A DNA stretch of 29,835 nt. Origin: Methanobacteriota archaeon (GTDB taxonomy: Archaea > Thermoplasmatota > Poseidoniia > MGIII > CG-Epi1). Position 1 is the first letter of the stretch. Every line of letters begins with the position of its first letter. A program made the translations under genes and the position numbers. A model generated the notes under the pieces. It saw nothing but the letters and a program-made list of their open reading frames with translations. It had not been told where the DNA came from and made no database searches. The stretch covers positions 1 through 29,835 of the forward strand of contig JAAZXP010000009.1 in assembly GCA_014240055.1 (NCBI GenBank), given 5' to 3'. This document shows, in pieces, positions 7,736-15,881 of this stretch.

Positions 7736-8203
7736 TTGAAACAGATACATAGGGTTTGTATGGGCGGAACTTTTGATATTTTGCATAAAGGCCACAAGGC
7801 TTTACTAACAAGGGCTTCCGAAATTGGTAATCTTGTATTAATTGGATTAACTACGGATGAGCGGGCAATTCAAGATCGTAAAGATATAGGTATTAATTCG
7901 TACAAAACTCGCAAGAAAAATCTTGAAATATTATTAGCCTCTATGAAACTACCCAGTAAATTTCAGATAGTGCCACTGAATAATGACTGGGGTCCTTCTG
8001 TTGTTGAAGAGTCATTTACGGCAATCATAGTATCTGAAGAAACTAAAAAAACTGCTGAAAAAATAAACACCATTCGGACACAGGACGGTAAAAATAAGTT
8101 AGAGATTGTGATAGTTCCTTTTGTCAAAGCATATGATGGTCAAAAGATTAGTAGTAGTCGAATACGGAATAATGAAATAGATTCAAATGGTATGCTAGCC
8201 TAA
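7736..8203 (+). CDS. coaD: Phosphopantetheine adenylyltransferase (archaeal CoaD type)
   Basis: The enzyme adenylates 4'-phosphopantetheine to dephospho-CoA, the penultimate step of coenzyme A synthesis. Its 155 residues match the archaeal family. The nucleotidyltransferase signature is M-G-G-T-F-D-I-L-H-K-G-H-K-A-L at residues 9-23 (H-x-G-H). The late ATP-binding element appears in K-I-S-S-S-R-I-R, the I-S-S-S-R-I-R form found in archaeal and eukaryotic PPATs. I keep the TTG start at 7736, because a later ATG at 7760 would delete the first beta strand. The gene is divergent from the ccmF cluster and followed 58 bases later by the UPF0147 gene. Confidence 0.9.
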   Translation: MKQIHRVCMGGTFDILHKGHKALLTRASEIGNLVLIGLTTDERAIQDRKDIGINSYKTRKKNLEILLASMKLPSKFQIVPLNNDWGPSVVEESFTAIIVSEETKKTAEKINTIRTQDGKNKLEIVIVPFVKAYDGQKISSSRIRNNEIDSNGMLA

Positions 8204-8207
8204 CTCT

Positions 8208-8216
8208 TATACATAC
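8208..8216 (+). promoter_or_regulatory. TATA-like box of the UPF0147 gene
   Basis: TTATACATA just after the coaD stop predicts a transcript start near 8238. The mRNA would carry a short leader with GAGGTG at 8250-8255, a good ribosome binding site six bases before the ATG at 8262. Confidence 0.4.
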
Positions 8217-8261
8217 CCCCTAAATGCGACGGAATCTAGTTATTTACTAGAGGTGAAATTA

Positions 8262-8543
8262 ATGGTCGAAGAAATGATATCCACATTGTCGGAAGATATA
8301 CGAAGTACTATTACTGAAGATACATCAGTACCACGAAATGTAAGATCTAATGTAGTTACAGGATTAGATACATATTTGATGAATACAAAAGATGATTTAG
8401 ATTTAAGAATATATTCCACAATTTCGGTATTAGAAGAGCAAATAAATGATACTAACATTCCTCAACATGCACGAACTAGATTGTTTGAATTTATTCGTGA
8501 CTTAGAAGGCATAGTTCAGACTTGGCAAAATAAAGCAAAATAG
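8262..8543 (+). CDS. UPF0147 family protein
   Basis: This is a small all-helical archaeal protein of unknown function. I take the ATG at 8262 (93 residues), because GAGGTG six bases before it is a textbook ribosome binding site; the alternative GTG at 8253 lies inside that site. The family signature is plain: E-D-T-S-V-P-R-N-V-R near residue 30, then I-S-V-L-E-E-Q and I-P-Q-H-A-R-T-R. The paired, evenly spaced P-R-N-x-R and P-x-H-A-R-T elements suggest two related helical halves. The protein is nearly universal in archaea, so it is likely housekeeping. It is followed by an eight-T run. Confidence 0.88.
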   Translation: MVEEMISTLSEDIRSTITEDTSVPRNVRSNVVTGLDTYLMNTKDDLDLRIYSTISVLEEQINDTNIPQHARTRLFEFIRDLEGIVQTWQNKAK

Positions 8544-8555
8544 CTTTAAAAGCGG

Positions 8556-8563
8556 TTTTTTTT
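8556..8563 (+). terminator. T-run terminator after the UPF0147 gene
   Basis: Eight consecutive T residues follow AAAAGCGG, 13 bases after the stop codon. Oligo-T in the non-template strand is the main intrinsic termination signal in archaea. It separates the UPF0147 gene from the next promoter. Confidence 0.55.
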
Positions 8564-8586
8564 CATTAATTTTTGGGAGGGATACC

Positions 8587-8597
8587 TATTTATGACC
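8587..8597 (+). promoter_or_regulatory. TATA-like box of the 868-residue surface protein gene
   Basis: CTATTTATGAC is centred about 25 bases before the GTG at 8617, so the mRNA is expected to be leaderless. The purine-rich GGGAGGGA just upstream (8575-8582) could serve as a TFB recognition element. Confidence 0.45.
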
Positions 8598-8616
8598 TTT
8601 TATTGCTCAATCTAGT

Positions 8617-11223
8617 GTGAACAGAAGCCAAATACTATCTGCGATTGTTTCAGCAGCCTTTTTTGGAATGTTAATAATTTGGACGCCAGTTTCAGGTGAA
8701 GAAGTAATTGGCCAAGAACAAGACATATCACTTTATCTTTACAGTGATAATGGAATTGGGAAGCTTCACACCATGGAGACTGGAAATCATGGAGATACTG
8801 ATCAAGTTAATATTCAACCAGGAAGTAGTATATTTTTCGCTCTAAATTATAGCCTTCAGGCCGATTTATTAGCAAAATCTTACAGAAGTGATATTGGATT
8901 TCATATTTATTTGTATGCTAATTCAGCAGATTGGAATGCAGCCCACTTGAATATCTTTGTCAGAGATGGAACTACTATGACAAATGGAGAATTAATTGCT
9001 TCAGGAGATATAAATATTCCAACAGCTTTACAATCTTCGAATGAGGTTCATGTAGATGTGCCTTGGGAAGAAGACTATGGTCCAGAACATACTTTTGATA
9101 TGGAACATTTTATTGTTTTGGAATTAGAAAATGATGGAACTAATGCAGTTAATCTAGAATTAGATACTGGTAAAAGTGGTGATTCACCTTCAAGACTCAT
9201 AACTAATACTAATCCAGTTACAGATATTGAAATTGTTACAGAGTCATATAATCTAGAAACATCCGACACTGAAGATAAGAAAGCCACCGATAATTTCAAT
9301 CCTAATTTACCTTCAGAAATATCAAAGGTATTTGTTTCAGGTACTGCTTTGAATGCGTTTGGAACTTATGATCTTACTAGTTTTAGCGTTACAGTCTTTG
9401 ATTCAAATGACGATGAGTTATTTCAAGGACAAATTGATGTAGATGACCCTGAAGACAATACTGGAACAAATGATTTTGATGATATAGTTTGGAACTATAA
9501 TGATCCAGCTGAGCCTTCTGAAAATCACAATGGTAAAGGGATATACACAGTACAGATTTCAGCTATAGATCAGCAAGGGAACGAGTTTTCATTAGATAAG
9601 ACAATACTAATGGACGCTTATGGAATTTATCTTTCAACACCGGAACCTCAACAAAGTGTAGCAGTTGGTGGAATAGTAGAGTACAAAATTTTTGTATTAA
9701 ATTCTGGAGATGAAACCGATACTTTCTTAATTGAACCTAGTGAAACTTCAGATAATTGGGTTATTGATCCAGCTTCAGCAACAAGTAGTTCTTTGAGTCC
9801 AGGGGCTGAACAGGTTATTACTTTTACCATATCAGCAGCAGATTCTACAGAGATGGTTGGAAAGAGTACGGTCGTTATTTTTACAGGTAAATCTCAAAAT
9901 TCAGTTGAACCAGTAAATTTTGATCTTGAAACAAAGACTTCAGTAGGGGCTGAATACGAGATTTCATTATATTTTGACGATATTAACTCAGGTCAAGCAG
10001 TTTCAAGTTTATCTATAATTGGGACTGCTGGTGAGTGGAATTCATATTCTTTAAGCATAGCAAACCAAGGTCAAGCAACAGATGCAGTTCAATTATTAGC
10101 TCAGGCAGTTCCTGCAGATTGGGAAATTAAATTTGAGTATAATGGTGTAGAAGACGGATCGCTTGTGGTAGAGGGAATTCCTCGTTCAGGTGATGGAGAT
10201 AACGTAGTCAACGTTACAGTTTGGGCTAAACCAGCTCAGGGTGGAGATATCGAAACGGCTAATATTCAATTGATAGGTATTTCTCAGGGTAATACAACTA
10301 AAAGTGATACTGCAATTTTATCATTAACTCGAACATTTGGTTTATCTCTTAGCGTTACGCCTCAGGGAACTGCTGGTATTTTCCAAAACAAAGAGGCCGG
10401 TAAACAATTTGAAATCAATTTATTACTAGATTGTGCAATTGATGGCGAACATTCTATTAGATTATACATGTCAGATGAGTTTCCTAATGGCTGGTCATAT
10501 ATCTTTAAAGAAAATGGAAATACGATTGATGACATTGAGATAAATGGAGGAGAAACTAAACCTTTAGATTTATTGATAACTATTGGAAGTCAGGCCACTT
10601 ACAATATCAATGGAGATATGTTTGAAGCATTGGCAGCAAAAATTGGAGACGATACAGTCAATGCAGCACAACCGATAACCGTTTTTCTTAAGAAAACAGG
10701 TGGTTTTGATTTGTCCTCTTTAAAATTTAAGACTAATTTAGAACCTGGTGAAAGTTTTACGTTTCAACTGAATCTTGAAAATACAGCTAATGCAGACGAT
10801 AGCTTCACATTATCTGCGTCATATCCTTCAGGTTGGAGAGTTGTATTTCCAAATGATAATACTATCTCTATTCTTGCAGGCAGAAGTGAAGTAATTCCAA
10901 TACAAGTTACAGTAGGAGATGATGCTCGGAATGGAGATGAGGCGAGTATAACCATTTCTATTACCAGCCAATTGTCGAATATTGAGCAAAAACAGATTTT
11001 CGTAGTGGAAGTTGAACAAGGTTTCACCGATCGTTTAGTTTCAGCCTTTTCAGATTTATGGTATGTATTTGCATTTTTAGGACTCATTATGACAATTGGT
11101 TTTGCCACCTATTCTCGCTCAGATGAAGATGAATGGGATGATTATGAAGATGAAGATGATACTGACATCTCCTCTAGTAATACGAGTTCACAGTCGGATG
11201 ATGACTGGGATGATTGGAATTAA
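8617..11223 (+). CDS. Large exported surface protein with NEW3-like domains and an acidic cytoplasmic tail
   Basis: The 868-residue product starts at a GTG 25 bases after a TATA-like box. It has a signal peptide (about residues 1-27, ending near V-S-G-E-E), a long beta-rich ectodomain, one membrane helix at about residues 808-828 (W-Y-V-F-A-F-L-G-L-I-M-T-I-G-F-A) and a short, extremely acidic tail made of D, E, S and W. In the ectodomain, repeated blocks resemble NPCBM-associated NEW3 Ig-like domains, with motifs such as V-L-N-S-G-D-E-T-D-T-F and N-W-V-I-D-P near residues 365-395, S-I-A-N-Q-G-Q-A-T-D-A-V-Q-L near 485 and N-L-E-N-T-A-N-A-D-D-S-F near 715. Each block ends with a spaced V-T-V or F-T-I strand. 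Many N-x-S/T sequons suggest N-glycosylation. It may be part of the cell envelope; the ligand is unknown. The next gene follows 9 bases later. Confidence 0.82.
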   Translation: MNRSQILSAIVSAAFFGMLIIWTPVSGEEVIGQEQDISLYLYSDNGIGKLHTMETGNHGDTDQVNIQPGSSIFFALNYSLQADLLAKSYRSDIGFHIYLYANSADWNAAHLNIFVRDGTTMTNGELIASGDINIPTALQSSNEVHVDVPWEEDYGPEHTFDMEHFIVLELENDGTNAVNLELDTGKSGDSPSRLITNTNPVTDIEIVTESYNLETSDTEDKKATDNFNPNLPSEISKVFVSGTALNAFGTYDLTSFSVTVFDSNDDELFQGQIDVDDPEDNTGTNDFDDIVWNYNDPAEPSENHNGKGIYTVQISAIDQQGNEFSLDKTILMDAYGIYLSTPEPQQSVAVGGIVEYKIFVLNSGDETDTFLIEPSETSDNWVIDPASATSSSLSPGAEQVITFTISAADSTEMVGKSTVVIFTGKSQNSVEPVNFDLETKTSVGAEYEISLYFDDINSGQAVSSLSIIGTAGEWNSYSLSIANQGQATDAVQLLAQAVPADWEIKFEYNGVEDGSLVVEGIPRSGDGDNVVNVTVWAKPAQGGDIETANIQLIGISQGNTTKSDTAILSLTRTFGLSLSVTPQGTAGIFQNKEAGKQFEINLLLDCAIDGEHSIRLYMSDEFPNGWSYIFKENGNTIDDIEINGGETKPLDLLITIGSQATYNINGDMFEALAAKIGDDTVNAAQPITVFLKKTGGFDLSSLKFKTNLEPGESFTFQLNLENTANADDSFTLSASYPSGWRVVFPNDNTISILAGRSEVIPIQVTVGDDARNGDEASITISITSQLSNIEQKQIFVVEVEQGFTDRLVSAFSDLWYVFAFLGLIMTIGFATYSRSDEDEWDDYEDEDDTDISSSNTSSQSDDDWDDWN

Positions 11224-11232
11224 GGAATTATA

Positions 11233-12471
11233 ATGTCAGTCACATTGCGATACTTAGGAGGAGCTTCAGAAGTTGGGAAGGTAGGAGCTTTACTTGAGGG
11301 TAATGAGGGTCGTTTGCTCATGGATTATGGTATCCAACCAGATGATCCACCAAGATATCCTTTACCAGCCCCAGATGTTGATGCTTTACTTTTGACGCAT
11401 GCTCACTTAGATCATTGTGGCTTGGTTCCAGATATTGCTAGTAAGGGCACGCCAGTCGTTTCTACGCCAGTAACTGGTGAATTAGCTGCAAGAATGGCTA
11501 AGGACACCTTGTATGTGTCTGAAATAGAGAATTATCCACGCCCCTTCCATCCAACCGCAATAGGAGATTTAAAACAAAATTTAAGACCATCAATACCAGG
11601 TAGTGTAGAGTATAGGGGTGGTTTTGAATTTCAAATGCATAATGCCGGTCACATACCGGGGGCAGTTATGTTTGAATTTCCACAGCACGATTTTCTTTTT
11701 ACAGGAGATATTCATACAGTGGATACTCAACTAACACGAGCAGCTAAACCAAAACAATGTAAAACATTAGCTATAGAATCTACTTATGGGGGGCGTGAAC
11801 ACCCAGATAGAAGAGAGGTTGAATCAGAGTTAATAGATTCAATAGAAGATACAGTTAACTCAGGAGGACAAGTAGTACTTCCTTCTTTTGGTTTAGGACG
11901 TTCACAAGAATTATTGATGTTGACACAAGGGCTAGGTTTCGAAGTTTGGCTAGATGGAATGGGAAGAGATATGGCTAAAATCTTTCAAAAATATCCAGGA
12001 GCGATTCGTGATGTTGGTTCAATGAATCGAGCATTTAAAGAAACAAATTTTGTCAAATACAGCCGCCAGAGAACTAGAGCAATGAAAGGTGATGTAATTG
12101 TAACTACTTCAGGTATGCTTAATGGTGGGCCAGTTCTTAATTATATTTCTAAAATACGGAAAGATTCTTCATCGGCAATATTTCTAACTGGATTTCAAGT
12201 TCCTGGTACTAACGGTCATTTGTTAAGAGAAGAAGGACGTTTGAGGCTTGAGAGAGATCCTGAATCTTCCAGTTTTAGTGTAGATTGTAATGTTGAATCT
12301 TTTGATTTGAGTGGTCATGCAGGTCATAGTCAGATAGTTAATTTTATAGATAAATGTAATCCTGAAAAGGTTATACTTTATCACGGAGATAATCGCGAAG
12401 CTTTTTCTGAAGATCTTAAAGATTACGATTTAATTTTACCTCAAGAAAATGAATATATCAATATAGATTAA
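11233..12471 (+). CDS. Metallo-beta-lactamase / beta-CASP RNA nuclease (archaeal CPSF-like, no KH domains)
   Basis: This 412-residue zinc enzyme should cut or trim RNA. Metal motifs are intact: T-H-A-H-L-D-H-C-G at about residues 55-63, H-N-A-G-H-I-P-G with its late histidine, and F-T-G-D-I-H. The beta-CASP elements follow: A-I-E-S-T-Y-G-G-R-E-H, T-T-S-G-M-L-N-G-G-P, D-L-S-G-H-A-G-H and finally Y-H-G-D. The length and the lack of N-terminal KH domains place it with aCPSF2-like proteins rather than the termination factor aCPSF1 or RNase J. It follows the surface protein gene by 9 bases with AGGA before the ATG, so it is probably cotranscribed. Its stop overlaps the stop of the convergent membrane protein gene. 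Confidence 0.88.
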   Translation: MSVTLRYLGGASEVGKVGALLEGNEGRLLMDYGIQPDDPPRYPLPAPDVDALLLTHAHLDHCGLVPDIASKGTPVVSTPVTGELAARMAKDTLYVSEIENYPRPFHPTAIGDLKQNLRPSIPGSVEYRGGFEFQMHNAGHIPGAVMFEFPQHDFLFTGDIHTVDTQLTRAAKPKQCKTLAIESTYGGREHPDRREVESELIDSIEDTVNSGGQVVLPSFGLGRSQELLMLTQGLGFEVWLDGMGRDMAKIFQKYPGAIRDVGSMNRAFKETNFVKYSRQRTRAMKGDVIVTTSGMLNGGPVLNYISKIRKDSSSAIFLTGFQVPGTNGHLLREEGRLRLERDPESSSFSVDCNVESFDLSGHAGHSQIVNFIDKCNPEKVILYHGDNREAFSEDLKDYDLILPQENEYINID

Positions 12472-13568
12472 TTTTCTTCGGTTTCATATTCTGCACCAAT
12501 AAACATTCGTAGAAAACCTAATAGCATAAAGAAGATTAGTGAGGTAAATACAATTCCATATGGTCCTTGCAACTCGATAGAGTCTTGTATTCTTCCTTCA
12601 GTTGTAGATAAGTAATAATTAATATTTATTACTATTTCAGCTACGGTAAATGTAATAAATAACATGACTCCCAGATTTACAAGATAACTAACAAATAAGG
12701 TTCGTAATGTTTTTGCTACACTTTTCTTCTGTTCTTTAGATAGTAAAGAAGCATCCATTCCTGCCGGTTTAAATTGTTCAGCATAGTTTTCGTATTTAAT
12801 TGCTGCATAAGATAATTCAATATATATTACAAATCCTAATCCAATGAATATACCTCCCGAGAGATATTCTTTCCAAGTGAGTTCTTTTTCCATTGTGTCA
12901 TAACCACAATAGGCTGCATCATATGTTTCGAGACAAAGGTTTGGATTATACAAAAATCCAATAATAATTACTAGCCCAATAGAGGCTGCAATTGCCCATC
13001 CTTTTCGTTTCCATATTCCATACGCTCCTAAGAATGGTACTATTCCGAATATCATATTTGAAAGTCTAATTTTTGCATCTGCAATTCTGTCCTCTGTACC
13101 TTTTTTATCATCATAAATAATCTTTACCGGTTTCCATTTCCATGCTTCATCACCGGTGTCGTCATTTATTTCTATTTTACTTGGAATTACATATTCACCA
13201 ACTTGCCAATCTAATGCTGGGTCTGAGATATATTGACCTACTATTGCAAGAGTTAAAATTAAAACCCAAAATTTATATTTTCCTTTGAAAAGAGTAAATA
13301 TGTAGAAACAAAAACCAGCAATAAATCCCCAGAGTACAAAAATGTCCGGATTAGGTTTAAAATTAGCAATCACTTTTGGAGCATATTTACTTATTAATGA
13401 ATCTAAAGGGTTATGGTAAACATAAAATTCATATATAACATAAAATAAAGCAATACTAGATATGATTTTGATAGCGAAAATTAGAGGATATTCTCCAAAA
13501 AAATCCTTATAATTAATAATATTATCAATTTTTGGCATTCTAGATTTCTTTGCTTCTACTTTTTCCAT
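12468..13568 (-). CDS. Eight-helix membrane protein of unknown function, last gene of the MoxR operon
   Basis: The 366-residue product has about eight hydrophobic segments (roughly residues 29-47, 74-93, 97-116, 172-186, 190-206, 235-256, 293-318 and 338-356). A loop of about 55 residues after the third is rich in D, W and K (W-K-W-K-P-V-K-I-I-Y-D-D), and a later loop contains two cysteines (N-L-C-L-E-T and A-Y-C-G-Y). I do not recognise the family. The ATG directly follows the DUF58 stop with GGTGG four bases before it, so it is translated as part of the operon. It may be the membrane partner of the MoxR/DUF58 system, in the position where other such operons encode von Willebrand-type or membrane proteins. 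Its stop overlaps the stop of the convergent nuclease gene. Confidence 0.78.
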   Translation of the reverse strand: MEKVEAKKSRMPKIDNIINYKDFFGEYPLIFAIKIISSIALFYVIYEFYVYHNPLDSLISKYAPKVIANFKPNPDIFVLWGFIAGFCFYIFTLFKGKYKFWVLILTLAIVGQYISDPALDWQVGEYVIPSKIEINDDTGDEAWKWKPVKIIYDDKKGTEDRIADAKIRLSNMIFGIVPFLGAYGIWKRKGWAIAASIGLVIIIGFLYNPNLCLETYDAAYCGYDTMEKELTWKEYLSGGIFIGLGFVIYIELSYAAIKYENYAEQFKPAGMDASLLSKEQKKSVAKTLRTLFVSYLVNLGVMLFITFTVAEIVININYYLSTTEGRIQDSIELQGPYGIVFTSLIFFMLLGFLRMFIGAEYETEEN

Positions 13569-14813
13569 TTAGCCACCTTGTAATACCGTATTTACAGCCT
13601 CATCAGCCTTCCAATCTCCAATTTGCATTCCGAAGCTTCTTACTTCAGAAATCATATTTTCTCTCTCGATTCTAGCGATAAGTAACGGCTGGTGTGGTAT
13701 TCGCTTCATTTTTTCTTCAAAATCTAAGCTAGATGGAGATATTGTTGTAATTGTATATCCTCTACTAATTGTACTCGTGAAACCTTCTGAGATTGTATGA
13801 TCATCATCAAGAGAACTGAAGAGGATTATTGGTGACCCGCTAGGAATATATGGCAGTAAATCTTTCAGAACAATTTCTAATTTCAAATTACCTTCAGGTC
13901 TTACACTAGATAATGAAGTTAGAATTTTGAATAGATGATGCTCGCCCCGGTCTAGATCTACTCTCTTGATAGTGTCTCCATATGTCATTAATGCTACATT
14001 ATTTCTTTCATCAAGGAGTTGTTTGGCATATGTTGCAGCAGCTCGGCATGACATTTCCAAAGGGGTGTCCCTCCCGCCTCCCACTGCCGAAACTTCTCTT
14101 GCATCTACTAATAATATTACATCCATTACATCTTCTCTTACAGTTTCATTAACCATCATTTTTCCTTTTTTAGCTAAAGCTTTCCAGTTCACGCTTCTTA
14201 AGGAATCTCCAGGGACAAATTCTCTTAGTGAGTAGAATTCAGTTCCAGAACCTATCAAATTTAATGGCATTGCACCAGATAATAGTTTTGGAGCTCTTGA
14301 TTTTATTATTTGTTCTTCGAGGACTTCAATTTGAGGGAAAACTGAAAAACTATGTATTGAATTCTCTATTTTTTCATTGTAAAAAAGGTCAAATGCATCC
14401 TTTACTCTCATCCTTACAGGTCCAAGGTGGTAATGACCTCGTAAAGGTAGTTTCAGGGAATATTCAAATGAAACCTCCTGCCATGGTTTCATGTATAGTA
14501 GAGTATAGTTTGATCCTTTTGTAATTCGAGCTTGCGGTGGTAACTTATCATAAATTTCAACGAAGCCTAATCCTAATCCTGTATTTTTAATTATGAATTT
14601 TACATTAATGCTTCCATCTTCAAAGATATTATCTGAAGAGGTTTCTCTTCGAACTGTTACATTTGGCATCCAAACATCAAGAAAACTTGAAAGAACAACA
14701 AATGTTAGCATTACTAATCCTGCACTGATAAACAAGTAGTTTAACCTGATTAATCCAGCTAAAGTCAGGAATATAGCGCCGCCTGCGACTGCAACAGCTT
14801 TCTTACTCCACAT
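13569..14813 (-). CDS. DUF58 domain protein, partner of MoxR
   Basis: This 414-residue protein begins with two adjacent membrane helices (residues 5-50), followed by a beta-rich domain and then the DUF58 region. The family hallmark is S-L-R-E-F-V-P-G-D-S-L-R-S-V-N-W-K-A-L-A at about residues 195-215, followed by a VWA-like fold opening with D-V-I-L-L-V-D-A-R-E. The serine of the metal-binding D-x-S-x-S is not evident; D-A-R stands there. DUF58 proteins are nearly always encoded next to MoxR ATPases and transglutaminases and are thought to act with them in complex assembly or envelope stress; the biochemistry is poorly known. The gene adjoins MoxR without a gap: its ATG directly follows the stop. 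Confidence 0.9.
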   Translation of the reverse strand: MWSKKAVAVAGGAIFLTLAGLIRLNYLFISAGLVMLTFVVLSSFLDVWMPNVTVRRETSSDNIFEDGSINVKFIIKNTGLGLGFVEIYDKLPPQARITKGSNYTLLYMKPWQEVSFEYSLKLPLRGHYHLGPVRMRVKDAFDLFYNEKIENSIHSFSVFPQIEVLEEQIIKSRAPKLLSGAMPLNLIGSGTEFYSLREFVPGDSLRSVNWKALAKKGKMMVNETVREDVMDVILLVDAREVSAVGGGRDTPLEMSCRAAATYAKQLLDERNNVALMTYGDTIKRVDLDRGEHHLFKILTSLSSVRPEGNLKLEIVLKDLLPYIPSGSPIILFSSLDDDHTISEGFTSTISRGYTITTISPSSLDFEEKMKRIPHQPLLIARIERENMISEVRSFGMQIGDWKADEAVNTVLQGG

Positions 14814-15881
14814 TTAGTCTTCTAGTTGGCCTTGAATTGTTGGTACTTCTACTTCTTCTAATATTTGTGAGACAATTTCTTCAGTTTTGACGCCTTTGAT
14901 ACGTGGTTCAGGTTTTAGTATAATTCGGTGCCTTAATGTGTATATACTCAAAATTTTGATATCGTCTGGAATTACATAATCTCTTCCATTCAAAACAGCT
15001 AGAGCTCTAGAAAGTTTGAATAGAGCTTGGGCACCTCTCGGAGATGAACCCACTTTTACTCTTGGATCTTCCCTAGTTCGATTGATAATTTCTACAATAT
15101 ATTCTATAACTGCATCATCTACTTGCACTTTCTCCAGACTTTGTTGCATTTCTCTCAATTTTTCAGGTGTTGTAATTGCTTTTAGAGTGTGATCATCTTT
15201 TCCACGTTGTTTTCTCTTAATGAGAATTGCTCTTTCAATTGGCCTTCCGGGATATCCTACAGATAATTTCATCATGAAACGATCAAGCTGAGCATCAGGT
15301 AGTGGATATGTACCTTCAGATTCAATTGGGTTTTGTGTTGCTAAAACTACGAAAGGTTCAGGAAGTATGTGAGTATCTCCCTCAATGGTTACCTGATGTT
15401 CTTGCATAGCCTCTAAAAGTGCAGCCTGAGTTTTTGGAGGTGCTCTATTGATTTCATCAGCCAATAATAAATTACAAAAGAGAGGGCCTTTTCTGAATTG
15501 GAATTTTTGGTCTTTTTGATTCCAAATATAAATTCCAGTAATATCGGCAGGCAGTAAATCTGGAGTGAATTGAACACGTTTGAAATCAATTCCTAAAGCT
15601 TGAGCAAAAGTATTTGACAGTAAAGTCTTTGCTAGGCCGGGATTATCTTCGAAGAGAGTATTTCCTCCTGCCAAAATTCCAACTGCACAAAGATCTAGTA
15701 TTGGGCGTTTACCCATAACAACCTGCTCCGCTTCTCCAAGCACTGCATGAATTAAGTCATGAGTTTCTTGTAAAGAAGGCTCCATGATGTAGGTTTGAAC
15801 TCCATCGCTTTGCACTTCAGTCTCAGCTACTGCTTCTTCTGTCTTTTCTTCTTCTTTTTTACTATTTCCAAATATGCCCAT
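14814..15881 (-). CDS. MoxR-family AAA+ ATPase
   Basis: MoxR ATPases are cytoplasmic chaperone-like machines that mature or regulate partner complexes. I prefer the ATG at 15881, which overlaps the preceding stop as TAATG and has GGTGG eight bases upstream; this gives 355 residues. An in-frame GTG at 15893 would add four. After an acidic, E/K-rich leader of about 40 residues, the ATPase core shows a Walker A in E-D-N-P-G-L-A-K-T-L-L, a Walker B in L-L-A-D-E-I-N-R-A-P-P-K-T-Q, sensor 1 in A-T-Q-N-P-I-E, and the family-typical Y-P-L-P-D-A-Q-L-D-R-F. The lid domain includes G-S-S-P-R-G-A-Q-A-L. It sits between the DUF4350 and DUF58 genes. Confidence 0.93.
   Translation of the reverse strand: MGIFGNSKKEEEKTEEAVAETEVQSDGVQTYIMEPSLQETHDLIHAVLGEAEQVVMGKRPILDLCAVGILAGGNTLFEDNPGLAKTLLSNTFAQALGIDFKRVQFTPDLLPADITGIYIWNQKDQKFQFRKGPLFCNLLLADEINRAPPKTQAALLEAMQEHQVTIEGDTHILPEPFVVLATQNPIESEGTYPLPDAQLDRFMMKLSVGYPGRPIERAILIKRKQRGKDDHTLKAITTPEKLREMQQSLEKVQVDDAVIEYIVEIINRTREDPRVKVGSSPRGAQALFKLSRALAVLNGRDYVIPDDIKILSIYTLRHRIILKPEPRIKGVKTEEIVSQILEEVEVPTIQGQLED

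Noticed and set aside
725..8203. NadM and CoaD in one window as a linked cofactor-synthesis cluster
   Set aside because: They are more than 6 kb apart in different transcripts and orientations. Both are common housekeeping genes, so proximity carries no meaning.
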